Notes under the pieces: model-generated
What the model was told of the DNA's origin: nothing
Database searches by the model: none
Seen by the model: only the letters and a program-made list of their open reading frames with translations
Assembly: GCF_900099765.1 (NCBI RefSeq)
Contig: NZ_FNDX01000042.1
Span: 1 to 53,901 of the forward strand
Origin: Paenibacillus typhae
GTDB taxonomy: Bacteria > Bacillota > Bacilli > Paenibacillales > Paenibacillaceae
Length of the DNA: 53,901 nt
Direction of reading: 5' to 3'
Position numbers and translations under genes: made by a program
Part shown: piece after piece, positions 16,172 through 24,238 of the stretch
Numbering within the stretch: position 1 is the first letter of the stretch
How the letters are laid out: every line of letters starts with the position of its first letter

Positions 16172-18088
16172 ATGGATAAAACAGCATTGTCCAAGGAAAT
16201 ATTGACGCTGGTGGGCGGACAAGAGAATATTGAGCAGGTTACGCACTGCATGACCCGCCTGCGCTTTAACCTGAACGATAACAATAAAGCGGATAAAGCT
16301 GCCCTGCAGAAAACGCCTGGCGTTATGGGTGTAATGATCAACGGTGGACAGTTCCAGATCATCATCGGAAATGATGTTCCTGTCGTATATAACGAGCTTG
16401 TGAAGAACATGTCGGGAGCTCCTGACGGAAAAGGAAGTCCCGCTTCTGCTGATGTCGGGTCCAAGAAGAAAAAGGGTGTCCTGAGCAGCATTCTTGATTT
16501 CATCTCCGGAAGCTTCACTCCGATCCTGCCGGCCATTACCGGTGCGGGTATGATTAAAGGGATCATCGCCCTGCTGGTGGCTGTAGGATGGATGGGTACC
16601 ACCAGTTCAACCTATGTCATTCTTTCGGCGATCGGTGACGGCGCCTTCTACTTCCTGCCGATTATTCTGGCGGTAAGTGCCGCCCGCAAGCTGGGCAGCA
16701 ACATGTACATTGGCGCAGCAATCGGTGCTGCCATTCTGCATCCGACGATAACAACACTGCTCGGCTCGGGTGAGCCGGTTACTTTTGCCAGCCTGCCGGT
16801 TGTTGCAGCTACTTATTCCTCATCGGTAATTCCAATCATTATAGCGGTATGGCTGGCTTCCTATGTAGAAAAAGCGGTCGATAAAGTTACACATGCCTCA
16901 CTTAAGCTGATTATTGTACCAACTGTCACTCTGCTCGTAATTGTGCCTCTGACCCTGATTGCTGTTGGACCGATTGGTGTTATCATTGGTAACGGCCTGA
17001 CCGACGGCATTTCCTGGCTGTTTGATAATACAGGCTTATTTGCAGGCCTCCTGCTGGGCGGTACGATGTCCCTGCTGATCATTACAGGTATGCACTATGC
17101 ACTGATTCCTATCATGATCGCCTCCATTGCCAGCCTTGGATATGATTACATGATTCCGATTATGATGGTAGCCAACTTTGCCCAGGCCGGTGCAACATTC
17201 GGTGTATTCATGAAGACGAAAAACAGCAAGCTGAAGCCGCTGGCGCTATCAACAAGTGTTACTGCGCTGATGGGGATTACCGAGCCGGCAATGTATGGTG
17301 TGAATATGCGTTTTAAAAAGCCTTTTATCGCCGCGTTGATCGGCGGTGCTGCCGGCGGAGCATTCCTGAGCCTGTTTAATGTTAAAGCTTATGTAATCGG
17401 CGGTCTGGCCGGTCTGTCCGGGATTCCGATGGTGCTTGGCGCAACCTTTATTTACTCGCTGATCGGATTTGCCATTGGTATTGCTGTAGCTGCGATCGTA
17501 ACGTACATCCTTGGCTTCGAAGACGAGCCAGAAGCTGCTGTGGAAGCGGCCCCGGCTGCACCAGCTGCTGCAAATGCTTCTGCAAACGCTGCTGTGATTG
17601 CTGATGCGCTGGAAGCTGAAGCTGCCCGAAAGGTTACCGAAGACATCTACAGCCCGATTAACGGTGAAGTTAAACCGCTCAGTGAAGTGAATGACCCTGC
17701 CTTCTCCGAAGAAATTATGGGTAAGGGCTTTGCGATTCAGCCGTCCGAAGGACGGGTAGTATCTCCTGTAAACGGCACCGTGTTCTCTCTGTCTAAGAGC
17801 GGGCATGCAATTGGTCTGGTCAGCGACAACGGCGCTGAAATGCTGATTCACATCGGTATTGATACCGTGAAGCTGAAGGGACTGCATTTCTCGCCAAAAG
17901 TGACAGCCGGCACCAAAGTATCCGTTGGAGACCTGCTGATGGAGTTCGACAGTGCCGAAATTGAAAAAGCAGGCTACAGCACCATTACACCGGTGATTAT
18001 CACCAACATTGCCGAGTACAGCTCAATCAAGCCTGCAGGCCGTTCCACAGTGAAGGAGCAGGAGCTGCTCTACACCGTCCAGGCCTAA
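16172..18088 (+). CDS. bglP: beta-glucoside PTS permease EIIBCA
   Basis: 638 aa. The EIIB domain at the N-terminus has the phosphorylated cysteine in VTHCMTRLRF (C26). The membrane EIIC domain spans about 105-455 with 8-10 helices. The C-terminal EIIA of the glucose class has H545 and H560, the spacing of the active-site pair, the latter in LIHIGIDTV. It imports and phosphorylates aryl- or oligo-beta-glucosides and, by phosphorylating LicT PRD1, signals substrate. AAGGAG 9 nt upstream selects ATG 16172 over the TTG at 16154. An Ala-rich linker joins EIIC to EIIA. Confidence 0.95.
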   Translation: MDKTALSKEILTLVGGQENIEQVTHCMTRLRFNLNDNNKADKAALQKTPGVMGVMINGGQFQIIIGNDVPVVYNELVKNMSGAPDGKGSPASADVGSKKKKGVLSSILDFISGSFTPILPAITGAGMIKGIIALLVAVGWMGTTSSTYVILSAIGDGAFYFLPIILAVSAARKLGSNMYIGAAIGAAILHPTITTLLGSGEPVTFASLPVVAATYSSSVIPIIIAVWLASYVEKAVDKVTHASLKLIIVPTVTLLVIVPLTLIAVGPIGVIIGNGLTDGISWLFDNTGLFAGLLLGGTMSLLIITGMHYALIPIMIASIASLGYDYMIPIMMVANFAQAGATFGVFMKTKNSKLKPLALSTSVTALMGITEPAMYGVNMRFKKPFIAALIGGAAGGAFLSLFNVKAYVIGGLAGLSGIPMVLGATFIYSLIGFAIGIAVAAIVTYILGFEDEPEAAVEAAPAAPAAANASANAAVIADALEAEAARKVTEDIYSPINGEVKPLSEVNDPAFSEEIMGKGFAIQPSEGRVVSPVNGTVFSLSKSGHAIGLVSDNGAEMLIHIGIDTVKLKGLHFSPKVTAGTKVSVGDLLMEFDSAEIEKAGYSTITPVIITNIAEYSSIKPAGRSTVKEQELLYTVQA

Positions 18089-18122
18089 ACTATTCCAATA
18101 GAAGAAAGTGAGTGAAGCGGTT

Positions 18123-18398
18123 ATGCAAAAAACATTCAAAATCGTTGATGAAGACGGCATCCACGCCCGCCCGGCCACAGCGCTGGTCAACACAGCTACC
18201 AAGTTTAAAGATACCGAGGTGTTCGCCGAAAGCGGCGGCAAGAAGGTTACCCTCAAATCCATTCTCGGCGTGCTGTCGCTCGGCCTGGAGCCCGGCGATA
18301 CGCTGAGCCTGATTGCCGAAGGCGGCCAGGCTGAGGAAGCACTGAGCGCGCTGCAGGATGTTATGGTTAAGGAAGGGCTGGGAGAGGTTCAGGAGTAG
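18123..18398 (+). CDS. HPr-like phosphocarrier protein
   Basis: 91 aa. It has the EI-phosphorylated histidine in GIHARPAT (H14) and the HPr-kinase serine in LKSILGVLSLG (S46). It is complete and close to canonical PtsH in length, but no ptsI follows, so it is probably a paralogue serving this PTS operon, or the only HPr displaced from ptsI. A GTG at 18108 is also open and neither start has a strong ribosome-binding site; ATG 18123 gives the normal N-terminus. Its serine site would allow it to act as a CcpA co-effector. Confidence 0.9.
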   Translation: MQKTFKIVDEDGIHARPATALVNTATKFKDTEVFAESGGKKVTLKSILGVLSLGLEPGDTLSLIAEGGQAEEALSALQDVMVKEGLGEVQE

Positions 18399-18449
18399 GA
18401 CTGGCTGAATGCCGCTGCCTCATCACACTGGCCTTATCACAGAGGATGA

Positions 18450-18501
18450 AAAACTGGTGTACCGGTACCTGCCCTGCAGGTAATCGGGCACCAGTTTTTT
18501 T
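18450..18501 (+). terminator. terminator of the beta-glucoside operon
   Basis: AAAACTGGTG (18450-18459) is complementary to 18489-18498, with an inner CCTGC/GCAGG stem; a T run extends to 18501. Confidence 0.85.
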
Positions 18502-18679
18502 GTGAGCTTCTTTACTTCGGGATTCTCTCCGGGAATCACGTGAATATAGAAGCTGGAGGAACCGGAGAATGAGTTTTTGTAACCAGTGAGTGCTGGCATA
18601 GAGGGTGACACTGCCGGTCCGTATAAATGAGTTGGATTTAAACCGCTTACATTCCGTGTTTTCGCCTAGTTGCCGGATC

Positions 18680-18815
18680 TAGTTGGAAAAAGGACATCTA
18701 ATTACTCCTGTATTGGCTAAAATGATGCTTTTTCGATGATTTAAGTGTGCTTTTTCCACCTAAATCCCGGATTTGTCTGAAGAAGAGTAAATTAGTTGGC
18801 GTTTTTCCACGTAGG
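18680..18815. repeat. four degenerate copies of an intergenic motif
   Basis: A roughly 25-nt motif of form TAGnTGGAAAAAnnnCAnCTAATT occurs once forward (18680-18704) and three times on the minus strand (cores near 18717-18735, 18743-18760 and 18789-18815). Best shared cores are TTGGAAAAAGGACATCTAAT, GGTGGAAAAAGCACACTTAA and CGTGGAAAAACGCCAACTAA. Copies are clearly related but not identical, as expected for an old dispersed repeat. Confidence 0.55.
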
Positions 18816-19087
18816 TTTGCTGATGCTCCTTTTGACGGGTACTGCGGGTATTAAGCTTGATAGGCGTGCAAGTTAACAATCTAAACTTGTGGAAATCGTT
18901 GCTGTTATGTTTTGTGAATTCAATTCAAAGGCAGAGGGAATTTCCGTCTGTCCATTCAGGCTGGCAAGCGCTGCCAAGCTGCTTGCCCTCATTCACTCTC
19001 ACCCCCCCCGCGGGGTGAGGGTTTGTTTTTGCCTTCAAGCGCAGCGGATGGGCGGGAGTAACGGAGGGGATTTTGGAACTGTAGGAG

Positions 19088-19221
19088 CGTAGCGTCCGCC
19101 TGAAAGCTTTTCGGAGAAAAGCTCGCTACGGAAGCATAGTCAGTCTGCGGATTTCCACCGCGAATGGCGGCATCAAATTTAGAAATCTGCAGACAACAGC
19201 GGCCGGAAGTCCAAAACTTCC
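19088..19221. repeat. cluster of nested stem-loops
   Basis: CGTAGCG (19088-19094) pairs with 19124-19130 and encloses AGCTTTTC/GAAAAGCT (19105-19112/19116-19123). A 13-nt arm 19143-19155 pairs with 19182-19194 (one mismatch) and encloses CCGC/GCGG (19158-19161/19167-19170). GGAAGT/ACTTCC (19205-19210/19216-19221) forms a third hairpin. The pairings are seen directly; whether this is an RNA, a palindromic repeat or a mobile remnant is unknown. Confidence 0.5.
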
Positions 19222-19342
19222 CGCAGTTACGGCTGCAGCCCATCCGCCTCCCATCCGCAAGATTTTAAGGAAACCAACCCGTCACCCCGCCCTCCCCCCA
19301 ATCATATGCTATTTCAGCAATACGGAGGGAGGCCGGCATGCG

Positions 19343-19687
19343 TTGGAATATAAAGGATTTATTCTGCATCATTCCCGCTGTCCGTCGATAAACGGCAAGG
19401 GGTTTGATTTTTGGGTAGGGACGGACGGCGGAATTTACGCCGCTCCGCTGTTGACGGACCCGGATTATATCCACATTTGTCTGGAAGGCAATTACGGGGA
19501 GGAAGAGGGAATTCCGCGGCTTCCGGGCCGCCGGGAGCAGCTGTTTGCCGCAGGCAGGCTCATTCTGGAGCTGGCTTCACGTTATCATATTTCGCCGCTC
19601 ATAATCGAGCAGCATAATAATTCATGTCCGGGAGTATTTTTTCCATGGAATGAACTTGTGATTTATCCCGCTGATGGTTATCATTAA
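19343..19687 (+). CDS. small N-acetylmuramoyl-L-alanine amidase-like (PGRP/Amidase_2) protein
   Basis: 114 aa, shorter than usual Amidase_2 domains. FILHHSRC near the N-terminus (H9, H10), YIHICLEGNYGEE in the middle and EQHNNSCPGVFFPW at the end (H91, C95) match the zinc-ligand layout His...His...Cys and the conserved CPG-x-FPW of the family. No signal peptide or membrane segment is visible. The start is TTG 19343, 9 nt after GGAGGGAGG; ATG 19338 is out of frame and soon stops. Located 20 bp before rluB, probably co-transcribed. Either a cytosolic or spore-compartment amidase, or a decayed or repurposed binding domain. Confidence 0.65.
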   Translation: MEYKGFILHHSRCPSINGKGFDFWVGTDGGIYAAPLLTDPDYIHICLEGNYGEEEGIPRLPGRREQLFAAGRLILELASRYHISPLIIEQHNNSCPGVFFPWNELVIYPADGYH

Positions 19688-19707
19688 CCTGAGGTGAGTA
19701 GTCGAAA

Positions 19708-20466
19708 ATGGAAAGATTACAGAAAATTTTGGCGCAAGCAGGTGTTGCGTCCAGACGCAAGTGTGAAGAATTGATTTTGGCCGGTAAAGTGGAGGTCAAC
19801 GGGGAGCTCGTAACTACGCTTGGCACGAAAGTGGACCCCGAACAGGATATTATTAAGGTGGCCGGAAAACTGATCCGGGGCGAAAATAAAATCTACATTA
19901 TGTTCAACAAGCCCAAGGGTGTCATTACAAGCGCATCCGATGACAAGGGCCGCAAGGTAGTAACGGATTATTTGAAGGGAATCAAGGAGCGGGTATACCC
20001 GGTGGGCCGCTTGGACTATGACACAGAAGGGCTTCTGCTGCTGACGAATGATGGAGAGTTTGCGAATCTGCTGACCCATCCGAAGCACCATGTCCCTAAG
20101 ACGTATCTGGCCACGGTCAAGGGTGTACCGCACGGTACGGCGCTGGACAAGCTGAAGGCCGGCATTAAGCTGGAGGACGGCATGACCGCACCGGCTGAAG
20201 TGGAATATAAGGATGTCGATGAGGAAAACAAGGAATCGGTGATCAGCATTACCATCCATGAAGGCCGTAACCGTCAGGTCCGCCGGATGTTTGAAGCGAT
20301 CTCGCATCCGGTTATCCGGCTCAAGCGGATTTCTTTCGGGGATATTCTGCTGCAGAATCTCAAGCGCGGCTCCTATCGCCATCTGACCAAGGATGAAATT
20401 AACCATCTGCAGCAGATTGCCAAGGCGGGAGCACTCAAAGCAAATCAGACCCGTAAAGACACATAA
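19708..20466 (+). CDS. rluB: 23S rRNA pseudouridine synthase B family
   Basis: 252 aa. The N-terminal S4 RNA-binding domain (RLQKILAQAGVASRRKCEELI, residues 3-60) is followed by a RsuA/RluB catalytic domain with GRLDYDTEGLLLLTNDGE; D103 is the catalytic aspartate. It modifies U2605-region 23S rRNA in E. coli numbering. Start ATG 19708 behind GAGGTGA. The spmB...rluB-resABCDE order of B. subtilis is preserved except for the inserted region upstream. Confidence 0.93.
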   Translation: MERLQKILAQAGVASRRKCEELILAGKVEVNGELVTTLGTKVDPEQDIIKVAGKLIRGENKIYIMFNKPKGVITSASDDKGRKVVTDYLKGIKERVYPVGRLDYDTEGLLLLTNDGEFANLLTHPKHHVPKTYLATVKGVPHGTALDKLKAGIKLEDGMTAPAEVEYKDVDEENKESVISITIHEGRNRQVRRMFEAISHPVIRLKRISFGDILLQNLKRGSYRHLTKDEINHLQQIAKAGALKANQTRKDT

Positions 20467-20467
20467 C

Positions 20468-20512
20468 GTTCACAAATTCCTCTCCTAAAACTGTGACAAT
20501 ATTCGGTATAAT
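20468..20512 (+). promoter_or_regulatory. resA promoter with ResD-like boxes
   Basis: TATAAT at 20507-20512 without a good -35. Upstream, GTTCACAAA (20468-20476) reads TTTGTGAAC on the minus strand, close to the B. subtilis ResD-box consensus TTTGTGAAT. A second GTTCACAC lies at 20524-20531. The upstream site is about 45 bp before the inferred start, a position for activation by ResD. Confidence 0.45.
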
Positions 20513-20576
20513 GTTCATAGGATGTTCACACCTGACAACTAAAGTATGAATTGCGTCACAGAAGGGGGCTTCGCGT

Positions 20577-21101
20577 GTGGGCAAAGCGAGAAAGCCGATT
20601 CAAATCGTAATTCTGTTTCTGATACTTTTGCTTGGAGGCTATGCAATCGGCACTTCGGTGTTCGGCGGAGACGGAAAACCGCATGAAGGAAGTAAAGCGC
20701 CCTCCTTTGAGCTGCTGGGGCTTGATGGCCTGACCCATACGCTGGACGAGTACATGGGGCAGCCGGTCGTGCTGAATTTCTGGGGCTCCTGGTGCGGTCC
20801 CTGCGTGAAGGAAATGCCCGCTCTTCAGGCCCAGTATGAGAAGTGGAAAGATGAAGGGGTAGTTGTTGTCGGCGTAAATGTCGGGGAAGATCAAATGACA
20901 GTGGAGAATTTCGTTAAGCTGGTTGACATCAATTTCCCTGTTATTATGGATACCGGACGTGATGCGGTACGCAGCTATGGCGTTTCCCCTCTCCCGACAA
21001 CCGTTTTCATTGACGGAAAAGGAAAAGTAGACAGCATTCACATCGGGCAGCTGGATCTGGACTCGTTAGAGGCGCAAATCGGGAAGCTGGTGGACCCATG
21101 A
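20577..21101 (+). CDS. resA: thiol-disulfide oxidoreductase ResA
   Basis: 174 aa, membrane-anchored by residues about 9-28, thioredoxin fold outside the membrane. NFWGSWCGPCVKEMP holds the redox pair C73/C76. It reduces the haem-binding cysteines of apocytochrome c before haem attachment. GTG 20577 is behind GAAGGGGG. It overlaps resB by 4 bp, starting the resABC maturation genes. Confidence 0.95.
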   Translation: MGKARKPIQIVILFLILLLGGYAIGTSVFGGDGKPHEGSKAPSFELLGLDGLTHTLDEYMGQPVVLNFWGSWCGPCVKEMPALQAQYEKWKDEGVVVVGVNVGEDQMTVENFVKLVDINFPVIMDTGRDAVRSYGVSPLPTTVFIDGKGKVDSIHIGQLDLDSLEAQIGKLVDP

Positions 21102-22786
21102 CCTCAAAGGAACCTCTGGTCAGCAATACCAAGTGTGAATGCGGCCATCAGAACCCGGTTGGAACTGTGCTGTGCGAAGCCTGCGGCAAGCCTTTGGATG
21201 AAAAGGAGCTGGGAGCTGAGGGGAATCTGGAGATGCGCTACGACGGTGTTGCCCGCCGCTCGCAGCGCGTCAATCCGGGTCTGATTGACCGGGTGTGGAA
21301 CTTTTTTTCATCTGTCAAAATAGCAATCTATCTTATTGTACTGACACTGCTTGGCTCCATGCTGGGAACCATCTTCCCGCAGGAGAGCACTTTTCTTAAC
21401 ATTGATGCTTCTACCTACTACAAAGAAACGTACGGAAGAGCCGGGAATATCTATTATAAACTCGGCCTTTCGCACACCTATGAATCCTGGTGGTTTGTGA
21501 CCCTGCTTGTGATGATCGGCGCTTCGCTCGTGATTTGCAGCCTGGACCGTGTGCTTCCGCTGTATAAGGCGCTTACCCGCCAGAAGGTACGCAAGCACCG
21601 TCAGTTTCTGACCCGGCAGAAGGCTGTTCTGGTAACACCGCTCACGGCAGAACCCGAAGCCTGGGTAGCAGGACTGATAGAACCGCTGAAGAAGAAAGGC
21701 TACCGTGTCAAGATTGACGGCTCGGCTTTGCTGGCCGAGAAGCACCGTTTCAGCCGCTGGGGACCTTATGTAATACATATCGGCCTGATTATATTTTTAC
21801 TTGCCGTACTGGCGCGTGGATTGCCGGGACTTAACATGGATCAGCATCTTGCTTTTCAGCAGGGTGAAGCCACGCGGATTCCGGATACAACTTATTATCT
21901 GAAGAATGAGCAGTTTACAGTGGAGTTTTACAGTGATGAGGAAATGCCTGAGGAGTTCCGCGGCAAAAAGGTGCTGCCCAAGCTCTATGAGACCAAGGCG
22001 GTGCTCTATGAGTGTACAGCAGACTGCACGGACCCGTCCAGGGAACCGCAGCTTTCGGAGGTCACCAGCCACGATATCAGAGTGAACTCTCCATTAAGCT
22101 ACAAAGGTTTGAAAGCGTATCAGTTTGACTATGACCTGACTCCAGTGCTGCGTTCGGTGCAGCCGGTGCTGGTAAATACAGCCACCGGAGAAGGCTACAG
22201 CAAATTCAGGCTTGATATGAAAAATCCGGAGCGTACATTCCAGTCGGGGCCGTACACCCTCTCTCTCAAAGAGAAATATATGGATTTCGGCCTTAATGAT
22301 GAGGGGCAGCCGGCATCCAAATCGCCTTATCCGAACGCGCCGGCCTTCCTGTTTCTGATTACAGGTCCGGGGCTGCCGGAAGAAGGCCAGCAGTATTTTT
22401 ATTTTCCCAAACAATTAGATAAGGAGCAGTTCCAGCAGCAGGCGATCAATGACAGGCTGGGCGGCAGCGGGCGTTTTCTGGAGCTTGAGGTGCAGGACAT
22501 GAGCGATGTTGACTTTGCGGCATCGACCTCTTATCTCAATATCCGGATAGACCGGGCGATGCCGTTTGTATGGGTCGGGGCAGGGATTGTTATGCTGGGG
22601 CTTATACTCGGCTTTTACTGGCAGCACAGACGCATCTGGCTGCGTGTTGAGGACGGGGAACTGGTGCTTGGCGGGCACACCAACAAGAACTGGTTCGGCT
22701 TCCGCCGTGAGATCGTTGCCATTCTGCAAAAGGTAGACCTGATAGTCGATGAAAAATCATTGGACAACGGGGGAGGTCTGGCATGA
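21098..22786 (+). CDS. resB: cytochrome c biogenesis protein ResB
   Basis: 562 aa, System II haem ligase component. The N-terminus has a zinc-ribbon-like CECGH...CEACGK (residues about 13-32) before the membrane domain. Membrane helices lie at about 72-92, 128-146, 225-243 and near the C-terminus (about 482-503), with a large extracytoplasmic domain between the last two. NFFSSVKIAIYLI and LGTIFPQE are typical family stretches. It pairs with ResC, whose gene overlaps by 4 bp, to move and ligate haem. Confidence 0.95.
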   Translation: MTSKEPLVSNTKCECGHQNPVGTVLCEACGKPLDEKELGAEGNLEMRYDGVARRSQRVNPGLIDRVWNFFSSVKIAIYLIVLTLLGSMLGTIFPQESTFLNIDASTYYKETYGRAGNIYYKLGLSHTYESWWFVTLLVMIGASLVICSLDRVLPLYKALTRQKVRKHRQFLTRQKAVLVTPLTAEPEAWVAGLIEPLKKKGYRVKIDGSALLAEKHRFSRWGPYVIHIGLIIFLLAVLARGLPGLNMDQHLAFQQGEATRIPDTTYYLKNEQFTVEFYSDEEMPEEFRGKKVLPKLYETKAVLYECTADCTDPSREPQLSEVTSHDIRVNSPLSYKGLKAYQFDYDLTPVLRSVQPVLVNTATGEGYSKFRLDMKNPERTFQSGPYTLSLKEKYMDFGLNDEGQPASKSPYPNAPAFLFLITGPGLPEEGQQYFYFPKQLDKEQFQQQAINDRLGGSGRFLELEVQDMSDVDFAASTSYLNIRIDRAMPFVWVGAGIVMLGLILGFYWQHRRIWLRVEDGELVLGGHTNKNWFGFRREIVAILQKVDLIVDEKSLDNGGGLA

Positions 22787-24045
22787 GCCTGCTCGATTTC
22801 AGCAGTGATGTATTTATTGTTGCCTTCTTTTTGTACAGCGGTGCGTTTATGCTGTATACGATCGCGATTATGGGCCGCCGCTGGTCGGGCCGCAAGCCGG
22901 AGGAGCATACCGCCCGCTTTGGCAAAATCGCTTTTATTGCCTCATCACTCGGACTTATCTGCCATTTCGCTTATTTCATTACCCGCTGGATGGGCTCAGG
23001 CCACATTCCGGTCAGCAATATGTATGAATTCATGACTTTTTTATCGATGATGATTATGGTGGCTTTCACTGTCATTTTTGCTATCTATCGTAAAATCATC
23101 CTCGGAGTGTTTGCGGTTCCGGTTTCTATAATAGTGATGGCATATGCTGCGGTATTTCCGCAGGAAGTGCAGCCGCTGATTCCTTCATTGAAATCGATTT
23201 ACCTGAACATCCATGTTACACTTGCGGCGTTGGGGGAATCCTTCTTCGCTGTCGGCTTTGCTGCAGGTCTGATGTATTTGCTGCGCACCGTGAATTTTGA
23301 CAGTACTGCGCGAAGTGACCGCAAGCAGCAGCGGCTGGTTGAATTTACTCTCTTCTCAATCATTGTTATAATTGGGTTTCTCGGGAGTGTGTTCGCCTTC
23401 CGCGGAGCCGGGTACGAATCTGTTTTTGTCCGCAGCGATGTAACGATTGACAGCGCCGGGCAGGGAGATAGTACAATAGAGAAAGTGAGCTATAAAATGC
23501 CGCCGATAGTGGCACCATACCAGAGCGAAACAGAGCATTTCCAGCCTTTTCTCGGCATAAAGGAGCCTTTGTTTGAAGCTCCTTCCTGGATGAATGGTGT
23601 AAATGCCGGGCGCAAATTCAATACCGTAATCTGGTCGCTTTTATCCGGTCTGATTCTTTATGGCATTCTCCGGCTGATTATCCGCAAGCCGCTGGGCAAG
23701 GCTATTCATCCTGTGCTGGACGGGATTGACGAGAATGACCTGGATGAGATTACGTACAGGGCCATTGCCATCGGCTTTCCGATTTTTACGCTGGGGGCAT
23801 TGATCTTTGCCATGATCTGGGCTCAGATTGCCTGGGGCCGGTTCTGGGGCTGGGACCCCAAGGAGGTCTGGGCGCTTGTAACCTGGCTGTTCTACAGTGC
23901 TTATCTGCATTTGCGGCTGGCCCGCGGCTGGCAGGGACGCAGATCTGCGTGGCTGGCCGTGCTCGGGTTTCTGGTTGTCATGTTCACGCTGGTAGGTGTA
24001 AATCTGGTCATTGCCGGACTTCATTCCTACGCGGGAACGGACTAA
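22783..24045 (+). CDS. resC: cytochrome c biogenesis protein ResC (CcsA family)
   Basis: 420 aa polytopic membrane protein. The tryptophan-rich haem-handling WWD-type motif is WGRFWGWDPKEVWALVTW near residue 355, with conserved membrane histidines (for example SNMYEF region; HVTLAALGES; HLRLARGW). It works with ResB. Compared with minimal CcsA, there is an extra charged loop (about 200-265). A 145-bp gap without a terminator separates it from the resD reading frame upstream region. Confidence 0.95.
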   Translation: MSLLDFSSDVFIVAFFLYSGAFMLYTIAIMGRRWSGRKPEEHTARFGKIAFIASSLGLICHFAYFITRWMGSGHIPVSNMYEFMTFLSMMIMVAFTVIFAIYRKIILGVFAVPVSIIVMAYAAVFPQEVQPLIPSLKSIYLNIHVTLAALGESFFAVGFAAGLMYLLRTVNFDSTARSDRKQQRLVEFTLFSIIVIIGFLGSVFAFRGAGYESVFVRSDVTIDSAGQGDSTIEKVSYKMPPIVAPYQSETEHFQPFLGIKEPLFEAPSWMNGVNAGRKFNTVIWSLLSGLILYGILRLIIRKPLGKAIHPVLDGIDENDLDEITYRAIAIGFPIFTLGALIFAMIWAQIAWGRFWGWDPKEVWALVTWLFYSAYLHLRLARGWQGRRSAWLAVLGFLVVMFTLVGVNLVIAGLHSYAGTD

Positions 24046-24238
24046 GACGGGCTAAGGAGCAGGACAGCTGCGGCCTCGTCACAGGAATCTGGGACAAACG
24101 GCAAGTTTTGGATCATTCGTTTATCCGGTGTTATTTTGCGTTATAGTAATGTAAATCCCATGAATGTAAATTCCATGCCTCGGGCGTGATGTGTACCAGG
24201 GTAATGTTCAACTGTATTTGATGGAGGAGTTGTTGTTA

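Larger units (their letters stand above)
18502..19342. other. 840-bp non-coding stretch with repeats and hairpins
   Basis: No convincing gene. Short open frames at 18889-19092 (+) and 18989-19243 (-) have no ribosome-binding site, run through hairpins and match nothing I recognise. The stretch holds four related copies of a GGAAAAA-centred motif (18680-18815), a C/G hairpin (18998-19005/19012-19019) followed by a T-rich run, and a group of nested stem-loops (19088-19221). It follows the beta-glucoside operon and separates it from the rluB-res block. Confidence 0.75.

Noticed and set aside
18889..19243. Short open frames on both strands in the repeat-rich gap
   Set aside because: They cross perfect hairpins, lack ribosome-binding sites and have unnatural composition; treated as non-coding.
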